Source of the DNA: Bacteriovoracaceae bacterium UBA4097
GTDB lineage: Bacteria > Bdellovibrionota > Bacteriovoracia > Bacteriovoracales > Bacteriovoracaceae
NCBI GenBank assembly: GCA_002381765.1
Contig: DFXX01000060.1
Location: forward strand, 55,210-83,375
Direction of reading: 5' to 3'
Length of the DNA: 28,166 nucleotides
The notes beneath the pieces were generated by a model, which searched no databases, had not been told where the DNA came from, and saw only the letters and a program-made list of their open reading frames with translations. The translations under genes and the position numbers were made by a program. Shown piece by piece: positions 1 to 5,921 of the stretch (the stretch's first letter is position 1; each line of letters opens with the position of its first letter).

Positions 1-1325
1 GCCATGAGATTTACACCTACTAACGGAGTAAACCAAGTCTTTACTGGAAATGAGATGAACTCTCCCGTCTTAACAAAATGATCAAGTCCTTCATAGAACT
101 GATCCATAATAAACTTGTTCCGGGCCTCTCCGGGATTGAACATGATAAGTTCTTTATTTATCCGGGCCATAAGATTATCGAAGGTAATTGACTGAAGCTT
201 AGTCAGGGCATACCAGTAGAAATCGCGAAAAGGAGATTCAGGATCTCCATGAGCGAAACGACTGCCAAAACCATCCCATTCTTCTTTATTAAGCTTCCCG
301 TTAACGAGATATGGCCGGTGAGAGATATCCGGGTTAATCCTAAATTCTGCAGCCTTTATGTTAAAAATTTTAAGTAAGGCATTTCTGCGGGAGAGTAATT
401 TTTCTGAAACCAAAGCTTCCACTTCTGGAGGGAAATAGGACATTTCTACTGCTAGGCGAAGCTCATCTTCACTGAGATTCTTCAAAAGATTAACTGCCCA
501 CTTAGCATCGTCCATCGAGGCCGGAAAAATACTGCGGGTAAAATGAGGCAATAAGATTTCATTGTCGCTTATTCTACCTACCATCCATTCAAACTTATTT
601 ACACTCTCACCCAAATCGGCCAGGGAGTAAGGAATGATTACCCCTCTCAGAGTTCTATTATTAAGCATCTGAGGTGGAGTTCCCTGGGCCAGATTATAGT
701 GATCATCAAAAGAAGGAACAGTCACCGCCACATCTTGAAGAAGAACACTAAGTCTCTCAGCATCTTTTGAGACGACCCAGCGTGAGGAGGCGCCTAAAGT
801 GGCACGTGGAATCTGACTATCCAGAAAATCATTCATTGCCCCAATGGTCTTAAAATTAACCGTAAGGCGCTTAATCCATTTAATCGCGGGAACTTTATAG
901 CCCATAAGACGCAAAAGATTTTTTCTAAGTAGCATGGTATGAAGAGTTTTATCCAGATGAATAATGGCCGTGATATTCCTCACGGTTCCGTTAAAGCGAA
1001 ACAATCCGCTAGCAGAAAGCAGGGCCCCACTATAGTCCAAAACATCATTCTCAAAGATATCGATCTCATCGTCCTGAAGGGTAAGTATTTTCTTTTGTGA
1101 GTCCCAAAGAGCACTGGGTGCTGGATCAAGTAAGGCAAGATCGACCCCTTGTTGAGAGAGTTGATGGGCCTCATCGGCTCGAAGAATGCGCCCCTCATAA
1201 AGGAGATCATCACTCGGAATCCGTGTATCATTTAACGGTATAGAGGCCATGCCTTGAGCGAAGGTAGCCGAACTCAATAAAAGCTGCAGTACGGCCAAGG
1301 TCAAGAATGAGGGGAAGTGCTTCAT
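1..1325 (-). CDS. Exported protein of unknown function, C-terminus cut by the window edge
   Basis: An open frame runs from ATG at 1325 leftwards through the edge, giving 441 codons with no stop. GGAG lies about 6 bases before the ATG. The first 23 residues form a signal peptide (Lys at 2, a Leu/Ala core, then SSATFA before Gln24), so the protein is probably periplasmic or surface exposed. The mature part is mixed alpha/beta with no Cys-rich, repeat or transmembrane segment that I can see, and I recognise no catalytic motif. It starts divergently from the stress operon, 225 bp away. The frame has normal codon use for the window and a good start, so it is a real gene; its function is not assigned. 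Confidence 0.8.
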   Translation of the reverse strand, partial: MKHFPSFLTLAVLQLLLSSATFAQGMASIPLNDTRIPSDDLLYEGRILRADEAHQLSQQGVDLALLDPAPSALWDSQKKILTLQDDEIDIFENDVLDYSGALLSASGLFRFNGTVRNITAIIHLDKTLHTMLLRKNLLRLMGYKVPAIKWIKRLTVNFKTIGAMNDFLDSQIPRATLGASSRWVVSKDAERLSVLLQDVAVTVPSFDDHYNLAQGTPPQMLNNRTLRGVIIPYSLADLGESVNKFEWMVGRISDNEILLPHFTRSIFPASMDDAKWAVNLLKNLSEDELRLAVEMSYFPPEVEALVSEKLLSRRNALLKIFNIKAAEFRINPDISHRPYLVNGKLNKEEWDGFGSRFAHGDPESPFRDFYWYALTKLQSITFDNLMARINKELIMFNPGEARNKFIMDQFYEGLDHFVKTGEFISFPVKTWFTPLVGVNLM

Positions 1326-1450
1326 CTATTCTCCAATAACATTTGAAGGAGATGGTACCCTCATTAGTTATCTCAGAGATCGTTACTGAAGAAATAACCA
1401 GCGATGTCCAAAAATTAGACACTATTGTCTATTCCATTAGTTAGAAGCAA

Positions 1451-1478
1451 TTGTGTAGAAATGAACACAATTTCTACA
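1451..1478. promoter_or_regulatory. Two overlapping inverted repeats, candidate operator of the stress operon
   Basis: TTGTGT (1451-1456) and ACACAA (1465-1470) form a perfect 6-8-6 inverted repeat. TGTAGAAAT (1454-1462) and ATTTCTACA (1470-1478) form a perfect 9-7-9 repeat that shares bases with the first, so as RNA or cruciform the two would exclude each other. The site lies about 75-100 bp before the first gene of the operon and just upstream of a candidate -35. The TTGTGT-N8-ACACA arrangement recurs near 5904 and 8208. That it binds a protein is inference. Confidence 0.45.
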
Positions 1479-1486
1479 TTAGAGTG

Positions 1487-1512
1487 GGAATCCTCCTTCC
1501 TCAGGCACTGTT
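1487..1512 (+). promoter_or_regulatory. Possible ECF-sigma-type promoter of the stress operon
   Basis: GGAAT at 1487-1491 and TGTT at 1509-1512 are separated by 17 bases. This resembles the GGAAC-N16/17-CGTT form used by extracytoplasmic-function sigma factors of general stress responses, with one mismatch in each half. It would start transcription about 30 bases before the first start codon. No good housekeeping -35/-10 pair was found here. Short motifs like this arise by chance, so confidence is low. Confidence 0.3.
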
Positions 1513-1550
1513 AATCTTATTTTAATAACGATCTGATGCAGGAGGCGCTC

Positions 1551-1739
1551 ATGTTGAGGTGGACTTTAATCTTTTTTATATTTTCTATAGTTGCAGGAAT
1601 TTTTGGCTTTGGTGGAATTGCAGCCGCAAGCAGTGATATGGCCCGTATCCTCTTTTTTATTTTTATCGTTCTATTTGTATTGTCTCTTCTCATGAGACTT
1701 ATAAGAGGTTCAGATAAAATTATTTCGAAGAATCTTTAA
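1551..1739 (+). CDS. DUF1328 (YtjA-like) small inner-membrane protein
   Basis: This 62-residue protein consists almost entirely of two hydrophobic helices (about 3-25 and 31-52) with a short polar link, followed by a basic tail. The FGFGGIAAASSDMARILFFI region matches the DUF1328/UPF0391 family, small stress-associated membrane proteins of unknown biochemical role. I chose ATG 1551 over an in-frame ATG at 1536 because AGGAGG lies 5 bases upstream of 1551; the earlier ATG precedes that SD. The stop overlaps the dps start by one base (TAATG), so the two are probably translationally coupled. It opens the six-gene operon. Family call fairly sure; function unknown. Confidence 0.85.
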   Translation: MLRWTLIFFIFSIVAGIFGFGGIAAASSDMARILFFIFIVLFVLSLLMRLIRGSDKIISKNL

Positions 1740-2215
1740 TGAGTGCAGAAATAATTCAGTCAGCTTCAAAATCACATAAGGTCATCGTATTTGCCTTAAA
1801 TTCTGTCCTGGCAAATGAATATTTACTGTTTAATAAAACATTGAATTATCATTGGAATATTACTGGTCCCAACTTCCAGGGACAGCACACATTTTTAGGC
1901 GAACATTACAAACAAATACTCGTCATTATGGATGATGTGGCGGAACGGGTAAGAGTACTGGACGAACGCCCCAATATTACAATTAAGTCGATGTTTTCAA
2001 GATCAGAAGGTAAAGACAATCAAGAAAAATCACCTTCTTCTGAAAACATGTTCCGCAACCTTTTAAGGGATCATACTGATATACAGTCTCAGCTAAAAGA
2101 AATTATAGCAGAGACCAAAACATTTATGCATGATCCAGGCTCTTCAGATCTCTTGACTTCAGTCCTTTTAAAACACGAAAAAATGAGTTGGATGATCCGC
2201 TCACATATAACTTAG
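1739..2215 (+). CDS. dps: Dps/ferritin-like DNA-protection protein
   Basis: Dps proteins form 12-subunit shells that oxidise and store iron and protect DNA during stress. The 158 residues carry the family core: NEYLLFNKTLNYHWN (26-40), GPNFQGQH (43-50) and DDVAERVR (65-72). The ferroxidase ligands expected at the subunit interface are present as His38, His50, Asp65 and Glu69. The acidic residue usually found four after the second His is Gly54, with Glu55 next to it, so this site may be altered. There is no long Lys-rich tail for DNA binding. The length is normal for the family. The start overlaps the upstream stop (TAATG). Its place among CsbD, DUF1328 and DUF883 genes supports a general-stress role. 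Confidence 0.93.
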   Translation: MSAEIIQSASKSHKVIVFALNSVLANEYLLFNKTLNYHWNITGPNFQGQHTFLGEHYKQILVIMDDVAERVRVLDERPNITIKSMFSRSEGKDNQEKSPSSENMFRNLLRDHTDIQSQLKEIIAETKTFMHDPGSSDLLTSVLLKHEKMSWMIRSHIT

Positions 2216-2239
2216 TAATTACAAACCATAGGAGTATCT

Positions 2240-2476
2240 ATGAACAGAGATGAGACATTGGGTAACTGGAAACAAATGACTGGTAAATTTAAAGAAAAAT
2301 GGGGAAAGTTCACAGATGATGAACTCACTCAAGCAGAAGGACGAATTGAATATTTATCTGGCATCATTCAAGAACGTTATGGACAAACAAAAGAAAATGC
2401 TCTTCACCAGATCAATGACTTTTTCAAGTCATTTGATAAGAAAGAAACTAATGCAACAAAACTAGAGGCAAAATGA
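2240..2476 (+). CDS. CsbD family stress protein
   Basis: This is a 78-residue soluble, charged helical protein. The N-terminal two thirds match the CsbD fold: NWKQMTGKFKEKWGKFTDDEL (9-29), then EGRIEYLSGIIQERYGQTKE. CsbD proteins are among the most strongly induced general-stress proteins in many bacteria, but their molecular role is unknown. The tail after about residue 62 is Lys/Asn rich and extends beyond the usual family length. AGGAG lies 5 bases before ATG 2240. The stop overlaps the next start by four bases (ATGA). Confidence 0.92.
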   Translation: MNRDETLGNWKQMTGKFKEKWGKFTDDELTQAEGRIEYLSGIIQERYGQTKENALHQINDFFKSFDKKETNATKLEAK

Positions 2477-2688
2477 AACAAACTGAAAACGTATTAGGCA
2501 ACAGTATAGATAGTAAGGCAATTGCTGAACTCGGACACTCTTTTGAAGAGATGTCCAAAAAAGTAGCAGATACAACGGCTGAGCTTAGCGAAAAAGGCCT
2601 TTCAGTGATAAAGCAGTATCCCCTGCATACAGCACTTGTAGCTGGAGGGATCGGTTTAATTCTAGGGGCCTTGATAGCTCGAAAGTAA
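2473..2688 (+). CDS. DUF883 (ElaB/YqjD-like) membrane-anchored protein
   Basis: The 71 residues have a helical, charged N-terminal half (about 15-50) and one C-terminal transmembrane segment ending in a glycine-zipper-like HTALVAGGIGLILGALIARK. This is the layout of the DUF883/ElaB/YqjD family, C-tail-anchored inner-membrane proteins; the Escherichia coli members bind ribosomes in stationary phase. The start overlaps csbD by four bases (ATGA), and AGAGG lies 4 bases upstream. Family call is good; a ribosome-binding role here is only inference by analogy. Confidence 0.85.
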   Translation: MKQTENVLGNSIDSKAIAELGHSFEEMSKKVADTTAELSEKGLSVIKQYPLHTALVAGGIGLILGALIARK

Positions 2689-2702
2689 TTAAAAGAGGAA
2701 TT

Positions 2703-3074
2703 ATGAATTGGATGACGATAGTAAAGCAGAAAGCTGAATATTTACCACTCGTTTATATATTAGTGGCCACCCCCGGATTACTGGGTTTAGTTGGAACACT
2801 ACTTTTGATAGTAACAGGCATAGCTCAGTTCTATCCAGAATATAATTATCCCACAGATCTTGCCATGATTCTGGTGCTTGCATCAACAGGCTTGAGTGGT
2901 GGGACATTTCTCCTGTTTCGGTATGTGCTTAACTTGATAGTCAATCAACCCGACGTTCAGGCCATTGTTAATATTCCTCGAAGTATCGAAGAAAATCTGA
3001 CGAGAGGGTTTGCTCCCTTTCTCAATCAACTTAAAGCAGAACAAACTAAACTGATAGAATCTATCAAAAAATAA
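2703..3074 (+). CDS. Two-helix membrane protein in the stress operon
   Basis: This 123-residue protein has two strong hydrophobic helices (about 15-41 and 55-80), then a soluble amphipathic tail (about 85-123). An AGAGGA SD lies just before ATG 2703. I cannot name a family with certainty. In E. coli, yqjD is followed by the small membrane-protein gene yqjE, which also has two helices, so this may be a positional counterpart; that is inference from gene order and topology. The first residues are polar and the hydrophobic segments lack a cleavage site, so it is a membrane protein and not secreted. Confidence 0.8.
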   Translation: MNWMTIVKQKAEYLPLVYILVATPGLLGLVGTLLLIVTGIAQFYPEYNYPTDLAMILVLASTGLSGGTFLLFRYVLNLIVNQPDVQAIVNIPRSIEENLTRGFAPFLNQLKAEQTKLIESIKK

Positions 3075-3084
3075 AGGGTCTTTT

Positions 3085-3354
3085 ATGAAATTTGCTTACA
3101 TTATGATGACTGTTGGCCTGCTCCAAATACCCTCTTCTTTCATCGCTCATGCCGCTGAATCAGTCGGAGAAAAAATTCAAGTTGGGGCAAAGAACACAAA
3201 GCGCCTTATTAAGAAAGGAGCTAATCGGGTGGGAGAAGCCGTATGTTTACAAGGTGATCTAGAATGTACTACCAAGAAGGCCAAAAATAGATTGAGTGAA
3301 ACTAAAGATTCAACAGTAGATGCAGCTGTAGAATTAAAAAATAAAGTAGACTAA
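3085..3354 (+). CDS. Small basic periplasmic protein, last gene of the stress operon
   Basis: The 89-residue protein has a signal peptide with likely cleavage after Ala-His-Ala (residues 22-24). The mature part is short, very Lys/Glu rich and predicted helical, with two Cys residues (VCLQGDLEC) that could form one disulfide in the periplasm. SD AAGGG lies 6 bases before ATG 3085, and only 10 bases separate it from the upstream stop. The mature part loosely resembles the repeats of stress-induced hydrophilic or amphipathic proteins, but I do not recognise a family. Its stop lies two bases from the stop of the convergent response-regulator gene, leaving no room for a terminator. Confidence 0.8.
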   Translation: MKFAYIMMTVGLLQIPSSFIAHAAESVGEKIQVGAKNTKRLIKKGANRVGEAVCLQGDLECTTKKAKNRLSETKDSTVDAAVELKNKVD

Positions 3355-3356
3355 GC

Positions 3357-4046
3357 TTAAAGCGGGGTGGGAGTAAACTTATAGCCAGAGCCATGAATGG
3401 ATTCCACTATGTGTGAAACAGATTCAAGCTTCTTACGTAATTTACTCACATGGGTATCCACTGATCTCTGATAAACGTGGATATCCTCCCCCCAGATATC
3501 ATTTAAGATTTTATCTCGATGAATGACTTCTCCAGGTCTAGCTGCAAAATACATCAATATTTTAAACTCTAACGCTGTCAAACTCACCTTCTTGAAAATC
3601 CCATTAACTATGATGAAAACTTCCTGCCGAGTTTTAGAAATCTGCAGTTCTTGCCAGCTATAAGAGTCAGATTTAATCATCTGCTGCTTAGACTTTCGAA
3701 GTTTCGCTTCAATACGCGCCCTAAGTTCCAAAGGAGAAAAAGGTTTAGTGATATAATCATCTGCACCCGCAGTAAAACCCAAAACCTTATCTGAGAGATT
3801 ATTATGCCCTGTAAGAAAGAAAATGGGCAAATAAGCATGAGTTGTCTGAATGCTAGAACAAAATTCAATTCCATTGCCATCAGGCAGATCCACATCAAGA
3901 ATCATAAGTTGGAAACCATGAGTAGTAATAGCGATGCGTGCTTCTTCCAGGGTCTTAACCCAGGTAAGCTCAGTTAGATGAGAACAACTTTGGGCCACCA
4001 TTTGATAGATTTCCTTACTGTCTTCAACAAGAATTACGCTATTCAT
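3357..4046 (-). CDS. OmpR/PhoB-family response regulator
   Basis: The 229-residue protein has a receiver domain (about 1-118) and a winged-helix DNA-binding domain (about 128-229). The receiver has the full active site: acidic pair Glu8/Asp9, phospho-acceptor Asp51, Thr79 and Lys101 followed by Pro-Phe. The output domain shows the OmpR signature: a conserved TALEFKILMYF helix, the RDKILNDIWG turn, the VDTHVSKLRKKL recognition helix and the GSGYKF wing. SD TGGAG lies 5 bases before the ATG. No histidine kinase is adjacent. It is divergent from the Hpt gene (80 bp gap), suggesting a phosphorelay link, and convergent with the stress operon. Targets are unknown. Confidence 0.92.
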   Translation of the reverse strand: MNSVILVEDSKEIYQMVAQSCSHLTELTWVKTLEEARIAITTHGFQLMILDVDLPDGNGIEFCSSIQTTHAYLPIFFLTGHNNLSDKVLGFTAGADDYITKPFSPLELRARIEAKLRKSKQQMIKSDSYSWQELQISKTRQEVFIIVNGIFKKVSLTALEFKILMYFAARPGEVIHRDKILNDIWGEDIHVYQRSVDTHVSKLRKKLESVSHIVESIHGSGYKFTPTPL

Positions 4047-4081
4047 AATGTCTCCAGAACTGCAGAGTATCTAAATCCCCC

Positions 4082-4096
4082 TATAATTGCTATGCT
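4082..4096 (+). promoter_or_regulatory. Candidate -10 elements of the Hpt gene
   Basis: A perfect TATAAT (4082-4087) and an extended -10 (TGC then TATGCT, 4088-4096) lie in the 80-bp gap between the divergent response-regulator and Hpt genes, 30-45 bases before the Hpt start. No convincing -35 was found at normal spacing. Confidence 0.3.
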
Positions 4097-4126
4097 TATT
4101 AAAATGAGTAAAGAGAGAGGTAATGC

Positions 4127-4423
4127 TTGAGAAAGATCAGATATCCAGAGCTTGAGGTTCCTTTACAGGGTCTTGAAGGCTTTCATCAAGAATTTCTTAT
4201 GGAAAGAAGAGCGGAGTTACAGCTTCTAAAGGATTCACTTAAGGCACTTGAGTATAAACCCCTTGCTGAGATGGCCCATAAATGGAAGGGCTATTCAGCT
4301 CCTTATGGGTTTCAGGAACTGGCACTTATTGCTGAGATTCTAGAGGATGCTGCTTTGAATGATGATTTTCAAAAATGCCATGAGGGACTGAAGAGTGTTG
4401 AGGACTATTTAGGTCAAGGGTAA
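4127..4423 (+). CDS. Stand-alone histidine phosphotransfer (Hpt) protein
   Basis: This 98-residue, all-helical protein contains the Hpt signature MAHKWKGYSAPYGFQEL (49-65). His51 is the phospho-accepting residue, and Lys54-Gly55 follow as in the usual HxxKG pattern. Hpt proteins shuttle phosphate between receiver domains. TTG 4127 is chosen as the start: an in-frame TAA lies two codons upstream, GAGAGG lies 6 bases upstream, and a nearby ATG at 4123 is in another frame that ends after ten codons. It sits next to a response regulator and about 1.5 kb from a hybrid kinase that lacks an Hpt domain. Its partners are inferred, not shown. Confidence 0.8.
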   Translation: MRKIRYPELEVPLQGLEGFHQEFLMERRAELQLLKDSLKALEYKPLAEMAHKWKGYSAPYGFQELALIAEILEDAALNDDFQKCHEGLKSVEDYLGQG

Positions 4424-4451
4424 CCCTATTAAGAGTCACCCCTGAAGCTTA

Positions 4452-5822
4452 CTATAAACCTTGAGCTGTATTGATGACTACGTCAACGCGACGATTCTGA
4501 GCACGTCCTTCTTTGGTCTTGTTAGTCGAGAGAGGTTTTGAGTACCCGAATCCTTTAGAATCCATCTCATTCTTAGATAGCTTTTCATCAGTAGTAAAAA
4601 ATTTTAAAACTGACTCAGCTCTTTGTTCAGACAAAAGCTGATTAATGTCCGCATTCCCTATACCATCGGTATGTCCTTCAATTGTCACTTGATTAGGCTT
4701 CATACTCCTAAGAATATCTTTCACTTTTGTTAAAACTGCAATTGAATCGGCAGGAAGATCAGATCGTCCTGAGGCAAAATTCATGGACTTCAAACGAATA
4801 ATCAGAAAGCTGTCTTGAAGATAGACATCTGCTTCATTTTTATCAAACTGGGCAGCTGCATCTGTAACGACTTTATTCTCTTGAGCTTTTTTCTTAAGAA
4901 GATCATTCTCGTCCTGAGAAATGATAAGATTTTCACTTTGAGTAAGAAGCATTTCATCAGTTTCACGAGAAGTTGCCTCAACTTGAGAAGTTGTCGCATT
5001 GGCCTTTTTAGTGGCCTGACGACTAGATTCCAAAGTAACCGCCCTTTGTTCAGGAGTTTGATTGCGTGATCTTTGCTCGGACTTCATCAGGGTAATTACT
5101 CTTAAAGAACTAATCTTCGCAGCTTCCACTGCCGAATCGATTTTTGTATTACTATGGCGATCGGTTTCTATAATTTTCTCAGCAATATTAAACTGCTCTA
5201 CTGCTTTACCATAAGCAATGGGAGTTATTTCAAGCGCCCCTTTATCCTTTGCTTCCTTGAGAGTAGTCTTAAGAGCATTCAGCTTACTTCTCTTAATGGC
5301 CAAGAGTTCTAAGTTAAGATATTGAGACTGAAGCTTAACTTTTTCTTCAGGAGTCATGGATTTTTTATCAGAAGTAAAAGAGGTTAACTTATCATCCAAT
5401 GAATTTAGTTCTTTAGGAAAATTATCCGCCCCTGCCAGAATGGCTGCTTTTCTGGCAGTAGTTACACTGATTAAGGTAGAGCTTATTTTTTGTGCCTCTC
5501 TTTCGGCTTTTTCCAGATGGGCTTTGGAGTAACCTAAGGTCAGAAGTACATCTTCTGAAGACTCTCCTTCTTTATAATCTTTTTTGGCCTCTGCAAGGTA
5601 ATCATGAGATTTTGCAAAATGTATTGGGGAAAGTACATTTACCTGTTCTTTCTGTGAATATTCAATAAGAGCTTCCTGGGCTTTTATCTCAGAGGTCGGA
5701 TCGGCCGCGGCTGAAATGCTAACTGGTTTTAACTCATGGGCACACCCCATGAATAATCCCAATATGCCTATGGCCGAATAGGTTTTTAAATCTTGTAGTG
5801 TCTTAGAGAATTTTTCTCTCAT
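4452..5822 (-). CDS. OmpA-family outer-membrane lipoprotein with long helical region
   Basis: The 456-residue protein starts with a basic stretch and a hydrophobic helix ending in a loose lipobox (LFMGC, Cys27), so it is probably a lipoprotein. Residues about 30-335 are helical and charged, with coiled-coil character and YSKAHLEKAEREAQK-like segments typical of DUF4398-type spacers. Residues about 337-456 are a peptidoglycan-binding OmpA domain: GHTDGIGN with Asp386, LSEQRAESV with Arg401 (the 15-residue spacing of the diaminopimelate-binding pair) and NRRVDV near the end. It likely tethers the outer membrane to peptidoglycan. SD AAGGAG lies 7 bases before ATG 5822. A TTGTGT-type inverted repeat is about 85-100 bp upstream. 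Confidence 0.9.
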   Translation of the reverse strand: MREKFSKTLQDLKTYSAIGILGLFMGCAHELKPVSISAAADPTSEIKAQEALIEYSQKEQVNVLSPIHFAKSHDYLAEAKKDYKEGESSEDVLLTLGYSKAHLEKAEREAQKISSTLISVTTARKAAILAGADNFPKELNSLDDKLTSFTSDKKSMTPEEKVKLQSQYLNLELLAIKRSKLNALKTTLKEAKDKGALEITPIAYGKAVEQFNIAEKIIETDRHSNTKIDSAVEAAKISSLRVITLMKSEQRSRNQTPEQRAVTLESSRQATKKANATTSQVEATSRETDEMLLTQSENLIISQDENDLLKKKAQENKVVTDAAAQFDKNEADVYLQDSFLIIRLKSMNFASGRSDLPADSIAVLTKVKDILRSMKPNQVTIEGHTDGIGNADINQLLSEQRAESVLKFFTTDEKLSKNEMDSKGFGYSKPLSTNKTKEGRAQNRRVDVVINTAQGL

Positions 5823-5903
5823 TTATCAACTCCTTGAAAGTATAATAGATGATTGAGAGTAGATTGCTTACTGCAACTTCACTTGAAGAGGAGTTTTAGA
5901 TAA

Positions 5904-5921
5904 TGTGTAGAAAACTACACG
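5904..5921. promoter_or_regulatory. TGTGT-N8-ACAC inverted repeat upstream of the OmpA lipoprotein
   Basis: GTGTAG (5905-5910) and CTACAC (5915-5920) form a perfect repeat around AAAA. Read more widely, this is TGTGT-N8-ACACG, the same layout as the sites at 1451 and 8208, and it shares the nine bases GTGTAGAAA with the 1451 site. It overlaps the last codons and stop of the hybrid-kinase gene and lies 82-99 bases before the lipoprotein start. It could be an operator, or a weak hairpin at the end of the kinase message. Confidence 0.4.

Noticed and set aside
980..1422. Two open frames on the minus strand (980-1231 and 1228-1422)
   Set aside because: They overlap the exported-protein gene at 1-1325 in other frames of the same strand. 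That gene has the signal peptide, the SD and continuity to the window edge.
1504..1520. Sigma-54 promoter (GGCAC at 1504-1508) before the stress operon
   Set aside because: The -24 half fits, but the -12 half has no GC at the required ten-base spacing.
4417..4427. AGGGT-A-ACCCT palindrome over the Hpt stop codon as a terminator
   Set aside because: The one-base centre cannot loop, leaving a very short stem with no T-tract. It is too weak to call.
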